Origin: Acinetobacter sp. UBA801
Lineage (GTDB): Bacteria > Pseudomonadota > Gammaproteobacteria > Pseudomonadales > Moraxellaceae
Reading direction: 5' to 3'
DNA: 64,000 nucleotides
Assembly: GCA_002296655.1 (NCBI GenBank)
Contig: DBIN01000038.1
Location: forward strand, 1 to 64,000
Part shown: piece after piece, positions 7,913 to 16,925 of the stretch
Layout: the number at the start of each line of letters is the position of its first letter
Position numbering within the stretch: position 1 is the stretch's first letter
Program-made: the position numbers and the translations under genes
Notes under the pieces: generated by a model
Database searches by the model: none
What the model saw: only the letters and a program-made list of their open reading frames with translations
What the model was told of the DNA's origin: nothing

Positions 7913-9088
7913 ATGCAAAAAATTTTAAATGACTTCTCTGTACCTGCAGTATTTGCAGGCTTTATTACCTTCTTGGTCGGTATTAGTGTTTCTGCAGTTT
8001 TAGTGATTCAAGCTGCACAAATTTTAGGTGCAAGTGCTGAGCAAATCAGCTCTTGGTTTTGGGCATTAGGTTTCGGTATTGGTCTAAGCGGGCTGATTTT
8101 ATCTTGGAAATTTAAATATCCTGTGGCGACCTCATGGTCTACCGCTGGCTTGGCACTGATTATCGCCACGGGCAGCGGTTATAGCTTACACGAAGCAATT
8201 GGCGCTTTTTTATTTTGTGGCGTACTCACAGCAGTGCTAGGCTTTTTAGGTATTTTTGAAAAGGTACTGACTTATATTCCACAAAGTTTAACCAGCGCCA
8301 TGCTGGCAGGTGTGCTGCTTAAATTTGGAATTGCCCTATTTACCAGCCTGCAAGAAGAATGGGCGTTTATTTTGTCCTTATTGGCAGCCTATGTCTTGGC
8401 AAAACGATTTAGCCCACGTTATAGCATTGTTTTAACTGTATTGATTGGGGTCGCGCTATGCCCAGTCTTCTTGCAATTTCAAATGCCGAGTGTGCAATGG
8501 AGTATTGCGCAACCAGTTTGGATGCAACCTGAATTAAGTTGGTCTGCCATTTTGGGTTTAGCACTGCCTTTGTTTGTGATTAATATGGCATCGCAATATT
8601 TGCCTGGTCTTGCCATGATCAAAAGCTATGGCTTTAACCCGAATGTACGTCACTTAATTGGTTGGACAGGCACAGCACAAGCGATTTTCGCGCCATTTGG
8701 ATGTTTTAGTGTCAATATTGCATCCATCAGTGCTGCTATTAGTTTAGATGATCAATCACATCCCAATGCAAGTAAACGCTATATTGCGGGAATTAGCTGC
8801 GGTTTGTTTTATATCTTGATGGGGATATTTGCAGCAACGCTGACCAGTTTACTGATGTCATTCCCTGCTGTTTTTATTACAGCTTTGGCTGGAATCGCGC
8901 TACTTGGTACGATTGGACACAACCTCTCCCTCGCCTTTCAGCACGTTGCAGAACGTGAAGCCGCTTTATTGAGCTTTTTATTTAGTGCTTCTGGGGTGCA
9001 ATTTTTTGATATTGGCTCTGCGTTTTGGGGACTGATTTTTGGTTGTGTGGTTTTGGCTGTTTTAAAGTTTAAACAAAGTAAAAGCTAA
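7913..9088 (+). CDS. BenE family benzoate/H+ symporter-like transporter
   Basis: A 391-residue inner-membrane protein with about 11-12 hydrophobic segments. The start, VPAVFAGFITFLVG, and the block PVATSWSTAGLALI are typical of BenE/YdcO proteins, as are the GCFSVNIASISAAI and GIFAATLTSLL segments. BenE itself imports benzoate with protons. No benzoate catabolic genes lie nearby, so the actual substrate here is unknown. It follows the LysE-type gene after 82 bp and has its own AT-rich upstream region. Confidence 0.8.
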   Translation: MQKILNDFSVPAVFAGFITFLVGISVSAVLVIQAAQILGASAEQISSWFWALGFGIGLSGLILSWKFKYPVATSWSTAGLALIIATGSGYSLHEAIGAFLFCGVLTAVLGFLGIFEKVLTYIPQSLTSAMLAGVLLKFGIALFTSLQEEWAFILSLLAAYVLAKRFSPRYSIVLTVLIGVALCPVFLQFQMPSVQWSIAQPVWMQPELSWSAILGLALPLFVINMASQYLPGLAMIKSYGFNPNVRHLIGWTGTAQAIFAPFGCFSVNIASISAAISLDDQSHPNASKRYIAGISCGLFYILMGIFAATLTSLLMSFPAVFITALAGIALLGTIGHNLSLAFQHVAEREAALLSFLFSASGVQFFDIGSAFWGLIFGCVVLAVLKFKQSKS

Positions 9089-9152
9089 AAAACTGAGCGA
9101 TTAAAAACAATTTTCCCGAAGCATAGAATTGATTTATTCTACGCGCGATGCA

Positions 9153-10136
9153 TTACTGGGCCGCTGTGTTTCTGATAAATTCCACTGTTTTAGCAAAAGT
9201 TTGCTGGCTTTCTTTTTGGTGCATAAAAAATTGATATTCATGAATTAACCATGCTTTAGTATCTGGATAAAATGCTGTCGTCACAGGAATCTTCTGTTGC
9301 TGCAAAGCATGCAGCATCGGCAAAGATTGAGTTCCTGTTAAAAAGTCTTTATTACCACCACTAATAAATACCGCAGGATAATTTGCTGTTAAATGGTGAA
9401 TAGGTGAAATATTTTTCAGGAATTCACTGTCCTGTTTCCGATCTCCCGTATAAGCCTGCACCAAATTATAAACACCCCACTCTACGATATTCATTTCATC
9501 TGGCGCAGTTTCAACAAACGCTTTTAAATCATATATCCCGCAGTGTAAAATTAGCCCTTTGAGTTGTTTGTTCTGAATAGTCAGCTGTAAATTAGACTGC
9601 TGTGCAAATGCTGGATTACTCAATAATGCAGCATAATGGCTGGCTAAATTCGCACCTGCAGAATCACCTGCTAAATATAATTGTTGTGGATTAAGCTGAT
9701 ACTTTTTTGCATGTTGCGTGATGTAATTTAAAGCCTGATCAATTTGTTGCAACTGAGTAGGATAAGTTGCATGCGGGGCGAATTGATATTGCACTGCAAT
9801 CACATTAAAACCCTGCTCAGCCAATAATTTAAAATAACCACGTGCATGGGCTTTTGAACCTGCAATCCAGCCACCACCATGAATCCAAACAATGGTCGGG
9901 CGAGCGGCTAAATCTTGCAATTGACTGTCTTGATACAAATCAAAACTCAAATTAGGCTGTGTGGCATACACGATATCATGCTGCACTTGTATGTTTTTGG
10001 GTGCATAGCGATCCATAATTTTTTGTTGTAAACCTGTGGTGAAATTAAATGCACTAGCAATGATTCGACTGTTCTGCTGCGTGGTTTGGCAAGCACTTAA
10101 CAACATAAAACATAGCAACATCCAAAATAATTTCAA
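9153..10136 (-). CDS. Alpha/beta hydrolase lipoprotein (HSL-type esterase)
   Basis: The 327-residue precursor begins with a lipoprotein signal peptide ending in LLSAC, so Cys16 should be lipidated. The hydrolase fold carries oxyanion-hole motif HGGGW (86-90) and nucleophile Ser159 in GDSAGA, as in hormone-sensitive-lipase type carboxylesterases. The acid is probably the Asp in GGNKDFL and the base the His in HEYQFF near the C-terminus. It would hydrolyse short acyl esters at the envelope; the natural substrate is not evident. It is convergent with the BenE-like gene, 64 bp away. Confidence 0.85.
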   Translation of the reverse strand: MKLFWMLLCFMLLSACQTTQQNSRIIASAFNFTTGLQQKIMDRYAPKNIQVQHDIVYATQPNLSFDLYQDSQLQDLAARPTIVWIHGGGWIAGSKAHARGYFKLLAEQGFNVIAVQYQFAPHATYPTQLQQIDQALNYITQHAKKYQLNPQQLYLAGDSAGANLASHYAALLSNPAFAQQSNLQLTIQNKQLKGLILHCGIYDLKAFVETAPDEMNIVEWGVYNLVQAYTGDRKQDSEFLKNISPIHHLTANYPAVFISGGNKDFLTGTQSLPMLHALQQQKIPVTTAFYPDTKAWLIHEYQFFMHQKESQQTFAKTVEFIRNTAAQ

Positions 10137-10413
10137 ACCACATTTCCCTCAAGATTCATACACCTAATTCAACCCCACGAAATTTAAAATATGAGGTCTG
10201 TTTATTTTTGCAAATTTACCAGCTTATTTTATCGTATAGCTTTGCTGTTAAGTTATGCAATTTTATCATTTTCAGCTTATCTTTTCTTTCAGCAAATTTG
10301 GCGGGTAATTAAATGAATTATCAATATTTTTTCAGATTTTTAATTGAACCTATATAGACTATATGCTATCAATAAAGTGTAAGCGAATAATCATAATTTC
10401 TGGAGTTACCCGT

Positions 10414-10863
10414 ATGTCGTACCAAAATATTTTAGTCCCTGTAGATGGTTCACAAATTTCTTTTTCAGCGGTCAAACATGCAGCTGAAATTGCCAAAGCA
10501 TTTAACAGCAAACTCACCTTAATTAGCCTTGTTGCGGAAGACCCATTTACCGATTCAGACTTTTACTATAATTATTCATCTGCCATTATGAAAGAATACT
10601 TTGTACAAGCCACAGCAAACGCAAAAAAGGCATTAAAAGAGGCAGATGAAATTGCGAAAGCGTTGGGTGTAAATGCAGAAACTCGTGTGGTTGAGGGCTT
10701 AGTATCTGCGGAAGGTGTAATCAAAACCGCGAAAGATTTAAATGCCGATGTGATTGTGATAGGTTCACATGGTCGTAAAGGTTTCCAAAAATTATTATTG
10801 GGTAGCTTTGCCACAGACGTATTACGCCATACAGAATTACCTGTGCTTGTAGTTAAAGCTTAA
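10414..10863 (+). CDS. Universal stress protein (UspA family), first of a tandem pair
   Basis: A 149-residue single-domain Usp. It starts MSYQNILVPVDGS, with the conserved VPVDGS ATP-binding beta strand. The C-terminal GSHGRKGFQKLLLGS fits the ATP-binding consensus G-x2-G-x9-G-S/T. An upstream in-frame ATG at 10363 adds 17 residues without family support, while the ATG at 10414 has TGGAG nearby, so I chose 10414. A paralogue follows after 50 bp. These proteins are usually induced by stationary phase, starvation or oxidative stress; an AT-rich upstream region (10137-10413) should hold the promoter. Confidence 0.92.
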   Translation: MSYQNILVPVDGSQISFSAVKHAAEIAKAFNSKLTLISLVAEDPFTDSDFYYNYSSAIMKEYFVQATANAKKALKEADEIAKALGVNAETRVVEGLVSAEGVIKTAKDLNADVIVIGSHGRKGFQKLLLGSFATDVLRHTELPVLVVKA

Positions 10864-10913
10864 TCACAAATTTACGCCATATTTTCATCATAAATTTTAA
10901 ATCAGGATTTGCC

Positions 10914-11360
10914 ATGACAACTTATAAACACTTACTTGTTCCAGTAGATGAGTCGCCTATGTCTTATGCTGCAGCAGAACAAGCACTTTCATTGGCAAAA
11001 GATCTAAATTGCCCTGTCACTATTATGAGTGTAATTGCAGTTGATCCTTTTGTGGGCGTGGACTTCTACAAAGTTGCCCCTGCAATTACCGATTACTTCA
11101 TGCAGGCTGAACAAAATGCACAAAATCGTTTGGCTGAAATTCAACAATCTTTTAGCCGTGAAGGTATTTCGGTAGATACCAAAATTATTCGTGGTGTTGC
11201 AGCTTCAGAAGGGATTGTACAAATTGCCAATGAAATTGGTGCAGACTTGATTATTATGGGTTCGCATGGCCGTACTGGAGTGAAAAAGATGATGCTCGGT
11301 AGCGTTGCCCAAAACGTACTGACTCAGTCTCCTGTTCCTGTTTTGATTGTTAAGGTCTAA
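10914..11360 (+). CDS. Universal stress protein (UspA family), second of a tandem pair
   Basis: The 148-residue product has the same layout as its upstream neighbour: HLLVPVDESPMS at the start and GSHGRTGVKKMMLGS at the C-terminus, an intact ATP-binding motif. The pair are clear paralogues from a local duplication, with 50 bp between them and a single strong terminator after the second, so they probably form one operon. The shared sequence DPF(V/T)...DFY in both, near residue 45, suggests they could form heterodimers, which is inference. Confidence 0.92.
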   Translation: MTTYKHLLVPVDESPMSYAAAEQALSLAKDLNCPVTIMSVIAVDPFVGVDFYKVAPAITDYFMQAEQNAQNRLAEIQQSFSREGISVDTKIIRGVAASEGIVQIANEIGADLIIMGSHGRTGVKKMMLGSVAQNVLTQSPVPVLIVKV

Positions 11361-11401
11361 TTTAATACCAACTGTGCTTTGCCCCATTAAAACACAAATT
11401 A

Positions 11402-11435
11402 AAAAAATCCCGTTCACCAATGAACGGGATTTTTC
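11402..11435 (+). terminator. Rho-independent terminator after the usp pair
   Basis: AATCCCGTTCA pairs perfectly with TGAACGGGATT across a four-base loop, followed by TTTT. It lies 45 bases after the second usp stop. Confidence 0.9.
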
Positions 11436-11509
11436 TAGATAAAAACTTTTAAAACTTTTCTCAATTGCATATTTTACGCAATCCAGTTTAGCTAGGTTGA
11501 ATATTCATT

Positions 11510-11740
11510 TCAGACTAAAACTGAATTGACCCGATGCGGTAAACGGTACATCTCATGCGTATCGGTATAAAAACTGCGACCATCTAAATTCAGTTCAATT
11601 TCCTGACCACATTCCAATAATACATGCTTTCCGACTTCGACCCATTTAAAACCATCACGGGTATTTTGCTTTTTCTTTGATGCCACCAAAGACACCATAA
11701 TTTCACGACCATTCACTGCTTTCGCAAGCATTGTTTGCAT
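11510..11740 (-). CDS. Small conserved-type hypothetical protein, 76 residues
   Basis: I do not recognise the family. The product is small, without signal peptide or membrane helix. It contains VNGREIMVSLVASKKKQ and later GFKWVEVGKHVLLECGQ, a pattern of alternating hydrophobic residues suggesting a small beta-rich fold. The first ATG in frame is at 11740; a TTG three codons earlier (11749) is possible. No good Shine-Dalgarno is seen for either. It converges on the usp pair. Coding status rests on an uninterrupted frame and ordinary composition. Confidence 0.6.
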   Translation of the reverse strand: MQTMLAKAVNGREIMVSLVASKKKQNTRDGFKWVEVGKHVLLECGQEIELNLDGRSFYTDTHEMYRLPHRVNSVLV

Positions 11741-12175
11741 TTTTTTCAATATTTACACCAATTCATTTATAACTTACAAATCAAGCCCAAATTAAAATTT
11801 GAGCATAATATTTTTAATACAACAACATCCACCACACTTCATTTGCAGTACACAGGAAATAAATGCAGCACAGCATGATGATGAATAACTACGAGAGAAT
11901 AGAAATATTTTTATTGTACAAACTACATTATAACATAGATTTAAAATCTTTGCAGTAACAGCTAACAATTTCTAAAGAAATACTTAACAAAACTAAAGAT
12001 TGTTAATCAAACCTTAATTATTTTCGTGAGATAACTTATCCCAAACACAATTGATAGTGTTTAATCGCACAAGCCCACTTCGGTGGGTTTCTTATTAGGC
12101 TAACTAAATAACGATAACAAACTTTATCTTTCTGACGTTTATCTTCTGATTTTTTATCTACAAATTTCAAAAATA
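11741..12175. other. Intergenic stretch with an orphan terminator, no gene seen
   Basis: About 435 bases of strongly AT-rich sequence hold no convincing ORF on either strand. The notable structures are the hairpin and terminator at 12043-12095, described separately. The rest probably contains the promoter of the small minus-strand gene. Confidence 0.6.
12043..12095 (+). ncRNA. Orphan hairpin plus Rho-independent terminator; candidate small RNA 3' end
   Basis: AAACAC pairs with GTGTTT (12043-12062). A UUCG-capped stem AGCCCAC-TTCG-GTGGG (12071-12090) with TTTCTTATT follows. No plus-strand gene ends here: the nearest upstream plus gene already has its own terminator 600 bases earlier. A short transcript starting in 11.75-12.0 kb would explain it. 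No known RNA family is recognised. Confidence 0.35.
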
Positions 12176-12210
12176 AAAAAGAGTATGGATTTTTTTAACC
12201 CATACTCTTT
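12176..12210 (-). terminator. Rho-independent terminator of gor
   Basis: On the minus strand, AAAGAGTATGG pairs with CCATACTCTTT and is followed by a T-run. It starts 20 bases past the gor stop. Confidence 0.85.
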
Positions 12211-12231
12211 GTGTGCGACTACGCTACTCCA

Positions 12232-13584
12232 TTAGCGCATAGTCACAAATTCTTCTGCAGCAGTTGGATGAATTGCGACAGTATTGTCAAAATCTTGCTT
12301 GGTCGCGCCCATTTTGACCGCGACTGCAAAACCTTGCAAAATTTCATCCATGCCATAGCCAATACCATGCACACCCACGACTTTCTGTTCATCACCAACA
12401 CAGACTAACTTCATTTGAGAAACTTGACGATGCTGAGTTATAGCTGTGTACATTGAGGTAAAAGAAGATTGATAAACTTTGATCTGATCTTGTCCAAACT
12501 GTTCAATGGCTTGCGCTTCGCTTAAACCCACCGTACCGATAGGCGGATGACTAAAGACCACCGTGGCAACATTTTGATAATCTAAATATTCATTAGGTTT
12601 GTGGTTGAATAAGCGTTCAGACAACTTACGTCCTGCTGCAACAGCAACTGGAGTCAGCTCAATTTTTCCAATAATATCGCCCACCGCATAAATACCCGCT
12701 TGGCTGGTATTTTGAAATTGATCTACAGCGATATATCCTTTTTCATCAGTCTGCACATTCGCAGCAGTCAAGTTCAATGCTTGTGTATTTGGTTTACGTC
12801 CCACCGCCCAAATCAAGCAATCAACCTCGTGCTGTGAGCCATCTTCAAGATGTAATAACAAAGACTGATCCGCTTGGCGTATGACTTTCTTTGGAATGGC
12901 TTGCGTATGCACTTGGATATGTTCATCACGCATACATTGAAGTAGTGTTTCACCTAAAAATTGATCTAAACTACGCAGCGGCAATTGCTTACGAATAAAC
13001 AAACCGACTTCTGAACCCAAGGCATTTAAAACACCTGCCAACTCTACGGCAATATAACCAGAGCCAATAATTGCTGTGCGTTTTGGCAATTGTTGCAATT
13101 CAAAGAAACCGTTTGAATCAATTCCTAGCTCCGCCCCTTCTATATCTGGACGTGTTGGCTCAGTGCCTGTGGCAATTAAAATGTGGTCTGCAGTGTATTG
13201 CTGCTGATTTACTTCAACTGTTTTTTCATCTACAAAACGAGCAAAGCCTGGGATTACATCAACATTGTTTTTAACTAAACCTGATTGGTACGATGCGTGG
13301 ATGCGCTGAATATAAGCTTGACGATTTTGAATTAGCGTATTCCAATCATGCGATTTTAATTCAGTATTAAAACCGTAATCTGGGGCATATTTTTGAATGG
13401 CATCAGCAATTTGGGCCGAATACCACATGACTTTTTTAGGCACACAGCCTACGTTTACACAAGTACCACCTAAATCTGCTGATTCAATTAAAGCGCATTT
13501 TTTTCCATATTGTGCCGCACGATTCACTGAAGCAATACCGCCACTACCCGCCCCAATAACTAAATAGTCATAATGTTTAGCCAT
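12232..13584 (-). CDS. gor: Glutathione-disulfide reductase
   Basis: The 450-residue flavoprotein reduces glutathione disulfide with NADPH. The FAD motif GAGSGG is at 11-16 and the redox disulfide is Cys42/Cys47 in GGTCVNVGC. The NAD(P) motif [11 protein letters not shown] is in the middle, and the C-terminal HPTAAEE holds the catalytic His-Glu pair. I chose the ATG at 13584 because GAGG stands correctly before it; an ATG at 13596 would overlap that ribosome binding site and add four residues. [10 protein letters not shown] after the second Rossmann motif supplies arginines expected for NADPH. It is a single gene with its own terminator. Confidence 0.93.
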   Translation of the reverse strand: MAKHYDYLVIGAGSGGIASVNRAAQYGKKCALIESADLGGTCVNVGCVPKKVMWYSAQIADAIQKYAPDYGFNTELKSHDWNTLIQNRQAYIQRIHASYQSGLVKNNVDVIPGFARFVDEKTVEVNQQQYTADHILIATGTEPTRPDIEGAELGIDSNGFFELQQLPKRTAIIGSGYIAVELAGVLNALGSEVGLFIRKQLPLRSLDQFLGETLLQCMRDEHIQVHTQAIPKKVIRQADQSLLLHLEDGSQHEVDCLIWAVGRKPNTQALNLTAANVQTDEKGYIAVDQFQNTSQAGIYAVGDIIGKIELTPVAVAAGRKLSERLFNHKPNEYLDYQNVATVVFSHPPIGTVGLSEAQAIEQFGQDQIKVYQSSFTSMYTAITQHRQVSQMKLVCVGDEQKVVGVHGIGYGMDEILQGFAVAVKMGATKQDFDNTVAIHPTAAEEFVTMR

Positions 13585-14064
13585 TTTATGCCTCATATTG
13601 TGTCATTAATTTAAATACTGATCTGCATCAATTCATTGCATAAAAACAGTCCTTTTCATTCAAACTAACATACAAGTTTGTTTTTCCCAAGTCAGATGAG
13701 GTGAGTAAATGTACAACACGCATAAACCCCTTTTTCATGCAAATTGCGTCTCTTATAAAACTGATTACTCACTTAAATTACATGCATTTAAGGCTATAAT
13801 ATAGCTTTGCTTTTTGTATGATTGGGATAAGTGTGAAACCGCTGTTTTTGTTTTAATTTGTGCTTTTATGACTTCTGATTAATCCCACGAATGATAGATT
13901 TTACTCAATGATAAATTCAATGATACAATTCTAAAATAGTTGTTCTTCCGATAAATCAGCATCAAGAACAATCAGCTTCGGATGAATTTCCGACCTTTTG
14001 TCACTCTGCATGAAATGTTTCATTTTTTCTTTTAATTTAAACAACTACAAAATACGGGGGAATT
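13585..14064. promoter_or_regulatory. Divergent gor-betT intergenic region with possible betT leader hairpins
   Basis: The 480-base gap has no convincing ORF. A TATAAT at 13795-13800 is a candidate -10 for betT but lacks a strong -35. Closer to betT, TTGTTCTT (13940-13947) pairs with AAGAACAA (13964-13971), and CGGA...TCCG (13979-13992) forms a second small hairpin. If the TATAAT is used, betT has a leader of about 260 nt containing these structures. ACGGGGGAA just before the ATG at 14065 is the ribosome binding site. Confidence 0.4.
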
Positions 14065-16032
14065 ATGCCTTCCAAAAAAACATCTTGGTTTGATAACGTC
14101 AATCCAAATGTATTTTTTAGTACCGTGATTATTATTGCAGTTTTTTTAGCTCTCGTTATATTTATTCCAGATGCGTTCAACTTACTTACCAAACAATTAA
14201 ACCAATGGATTACTGCCTCTTTTAGCTGGTTCTATGTAATTGCGGTTGCCATTTTTCTAATTGCGCTCACCTGTATTGCCTTATCTAAAATGGGCCGTAT
14301 TAAATTAGGCCCAGACCATAGTGAACCCGAATACAAAAATAGCTCATGGTTTGCTATGTTGTTTACTGCAGGTATGGGGATTGGGTTAATGTTTTTTGGT
14401 GTGGCTGAGCCTGTCATGCACTATGTCAGTCCTCCCACTGGTACTCCTGAAACAATTCAATCTGCACAGCAATCTATGCGCATCACCTTTTTCCACTGGG
14501 GTTTACATGCATGGGCTATTTACGCTTTAGTTGGTTTAAGTCTTGCTTATTTTTCTTTTAGACATCACTTGCCTTTAAAAGTACGCTCAGGTTTATATCC
14601 AATTATTGGTAAGCGAATTTATGGCCCAATTGGCGATGGGATTGATACTTTTGCAACCATAGGAACAATCTTTGGTATTGCAACCACTTTAGGCTTTGGT
14701 GTTACTCAAATTAGCTCAGGACTCAACTATTTATTTGGTCTAGAAAATAGCATTCAAACCCAAATTATTTTAATTGTTTTAGTCAGTGCACTTGCATCAT
14801 TTTCAGTTTTTCTTGGACTGGATAAAGGCATTAAACGGCTATCAGAACTGAATATTATTTTGGCGGTAATCCTACTCACATTTGTATTTTTCGCTAGTTC
14901 TAGCATCTATGTTTTGCAAACCACCATCCAAAATATTGGCCAATATGTTTCTAATTTATTTGCAATGACCTTCAATCTTTATGCTTATCAACCAACAGGT
15001 TGGATTGGCGGTTGGACCATCATGTATTGGGCGTGGTGGATTTCTTGGTCGCCTTTTGTAGGAATGTTTATTGCCCGTGTTTCTCGCGGACGTACCATCC
15101 GTGAGTTTATTGTTGGCGTATTGCTTATTCCAACTGGGTTCACATTGGTTTGGATGGGGTTTATGGGAAATGCTGCGCTATTCAGCATTCTATTCGAAAA
15201 CCAAGACAGTTTGGTGGCTGCGGTAGAAAAAGACTCCTCTGTGGCTTTATTCGAGTTTTTAAAGCACTTGCCACTTTCAGGTATTTCAAGCCTACTTGCT
15301 ACAATTTTAGTTTTTCTATTCTTTGTGACTTCTGCTGATTCTGGGTCTTTAATCACTGATTATTTAACAGCAAAAACAGAATATTCACCTGCATGGCAAC
15401 GTCTATTTTGGACTGCAACCATTGCTGTACTTTCTATTATTTTATTGATCGCTGGCGGTTTGGAAGCATTACAATCTGCGGTCATTATGAGTGCCCTACC
15501 ATTCACGTTTATTATGCTGTTGTTGTGCTTTGGGCTTATTAAAGCTTTATGTTTAGATGTGACCAAAGTTCAAGCATTACAAAGTGCTCGAATTACGCCT
15601 CGCGCCATACATAATCCAAGAAGCTGGCAACAGCGTTTAAGTTTAATTATGCATTATCCGCATAGCGAGTCTGAGGTTAAAGCATATATTAAACACAATG
15701 TGCGCCAAGCATTTCAAAATTTACAACGGGAATTTCAGCGCCGTCAGCTAGATGTATCTATTATAGAGGTCGATCATGGCTTATTACTCAAGGTCAATCA
15801 TCACGATGAAATTAATTTTATTTATCAGGTGGTTGCCAATACCACTCGTGCACCAAGTTTCATGCTGCAGGATCAACATGAAGAAAATCAACAATTCTAT
15901 ATTGCTGAAGTGTTCTTACGTGAAGGTGGTAAAAACTACAATGTGATGGAGTGGACGCAAGAAGACTTACTTCAAGATATTCTGGAACAATATGAACGAC
16001 ATTTATATTTCTTAAACGTAGTGCGCAACTAA
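14065..16032 (+). CDS. betT: BetT-type choline transporter (BCCT family)
   Basis: A 655-residue secondary transporter with 12 membrane helices. The BCCT signature GMGIGLMFFGVAEP is near residue 102, and the tryptophan-rich WWISWSPFVGMF block starts near 322, followed by ARVSRGRTIREF. The C-terminal 150 residues are cytoplasmic and include EVDHGLLLKVNHHDEINF and a HLYFLNV end, as in BetT, where the tail senses osmolality. It would import choline for glycine betaine synthesis or use. The betIBA genes are not adjacent, so this is either an orphan copy or an isolated locus. The original downstream terminator is split by an IS remnant. Confidence 0.85.
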   Translation: MPSKKTSWFDNVNPNVFFSTVIIIAVFLALVIFIPDAFNLLTKQLNQWITASFSWFYVIAVAIFLIALTCIALSKMGRIKLGPDHSEPEYKNSSWFAMLFTAGMGIGLMFFGVAEPVMHYVSPPTGTPETIQSAQQSMRITFFHWGLHAWAIYALVGLSLAYFSFRHHLPLKVRSGLYPIIGKRIYGPIGDGIDTFATIGTIFGIATTLGFGVTQISSGLNYLFGLENSIQTQIILIVLVSALASFSVFLGLDKGIKRLSELNIILAVILLTFVFFASSSIYVLQTTIQNIGQYVSNLFAMTFNLYAYQPTGWIGGWTIMYWAWWISWSPFVGMFIARVSRGRTIREFIVGVLLIPTGFTLVWMGFMGNAALFSILFENQDSLVAAVEKDSSVALFEFLKHLPLSGISSLLATILVFLFFVTSADSGSLITDYLTAKTEYSPAWQRLFWTATIAVLSIILLIAGGLEALQSAVIMSALPFTFIMLLLCFGLIKALCLDVTKVQALQSARITPRAIHNPRSWQQRLSLIMHYPHSESEVKAYIKHNVRQAFQNLQREFQRRQLDVSIIEVDHGLLLKVNHHDEINFIYQVVANTTRAPSFMLQDQHEENQQFYIAEVFLREGGKNYNVMEWTQEDLLQDILEQYERHLYFLNVVRN

Positions 16033-16068
16033 ACAGTGATTCTTTTTCATTGTTTGAGCATTCAAAAT

Positions 16069-16089
16069 AAGAAAAGCCCGCTCTTGCAG
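16069..16089 (+). terminator. Left half of a terminator split by the IS4 remnant
   Basis: AAGAAAAGCC at 16069-16078 is the exact reverse complement of GGCTTTTCTT at 16841-16850. Removing the inserted element and one target copy restores AAGAAAAGCC-CGCTCTTGCA-GGCTTTTCTT, a 10-bp-stem hairpin with T- and A-runs on each side. That would be a bidirectional terminator between betT and pepN. The halves are now 0.76 kb apart. Confidence 0.75.
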
Positions 16090-16830
16090 CAATGCTGTTC
16101 ACTTAAGCATTTGAAGCGTGGCGGAGTTTGTTAGAGGATTCGATGTCAGGTTTGGCATCGGATTTTTTATGGTGTTTCAGCAGGATCTTCTCGACCTCAA
16201 CGGTCTGTTTAACTTCTCGGATCTGAATACATTTACTCACAACATCCCCCCCTTGAGTGGGTTGAATCTGCACTTCAATTGAGCAGTTCGGCTACTATCC
16301 GCAGGCGACGCTTGCCCGCAGATCAGATCCTCTGACTGGTTCTCGGAATGGCGATTTTTCGTGATGAGCCTGTCCATGAAGTGGCAAGAAGACTAAATAT
16401 TTGGCTAGACTCTATCAAGAACGCTGGGAAATCGAATTAGGTTTTCGGGATATTAAAAGCTCGATGCAGCATAATGCCATCACGCTTCACAGCATGACAG
16501 TAGAGCTGGATTATCAAGAGTTGTGGGGGTCTGTTACTGACCTACAATATTATCCGGCGAGAAGCGGCATTTGCAGCGGTGGCCTTTGGACGTTCAGCTT
16601 CGAATATCCGTTTCAAGCCTGTATGCCAGTACATAGCCGTTCAGCTGATTGTGATGGCGAATGCCAACCCATTATCAAGAACTGGCAGGCGGCTATCGGA
16701 GCTGAGATCAGAGATAAGTAGCCTGTTTCTGGAAAGGTGTTCGAGGCCTACAACACCCCAAACGGTTAAGATGTCAAAAACCCGTTATCCAGTAGATCGA
16801 AATGCTGCTCCTCTTAAGTGAACAGCATTG
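16090..16830. mobile_element. Internally deleted IS4-family element with perfect ends
   Basis: The element is bounded by perfect 18-bp inverted repeats, CAATGCTGTTCACTTAAG at 16090-16107 and its reverse complement at 16813-16830. Direct 11-bp copies of CGCTCTTGCAG flank it at 16079-16089 and 16831-16841, within the 10-13 bp range of IS4-type duplications. At 741 bp it is about half the usual IS4 length. Both transposase ends are present but the centre is missing. With intact ends it might still be mobilised in trans by a full-length relative. Confidence 0.88.
16169..16821 (+). pseudogene. IS4 family transposase remnant
   Basis: Pieces in different frames recreate the two ends of an IS4 transposase. 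From the ATG at 16169, VFQQDLLDLNGLFNFSDLNT is an N-terminal segment; after a frame change come a basic TIRRRRLP stretch and MAIFRDEPVHEVARRLNI. Near 16400 this joins directly to the C-terminal YQERWEIELGFRDIKSSMQ block, which carries the DDE-domain glutamate. The central part with both catalytic aspartates is deleted. Further frameshifts follow the QELWG motif, and the end is read in another frame up to a stop at 16821. It cannot encode an active transposase. Confidence 0.85.
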
Positions 16831-16925
16831 CGCTCTTGCAGGCTTTTCTTATACAACTTAAATGAATTGTGCTTTTATAGACTGATGCTTTTACATCAAT
16901 CCAAGCTAAACAAATACAATATCAA

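Noticed and set aside
14988..15356. 122-codon minus-strand frame inside betT
   Set aside because: Shadow of a conserved membrane-protein gene; composition reflects the other strand.
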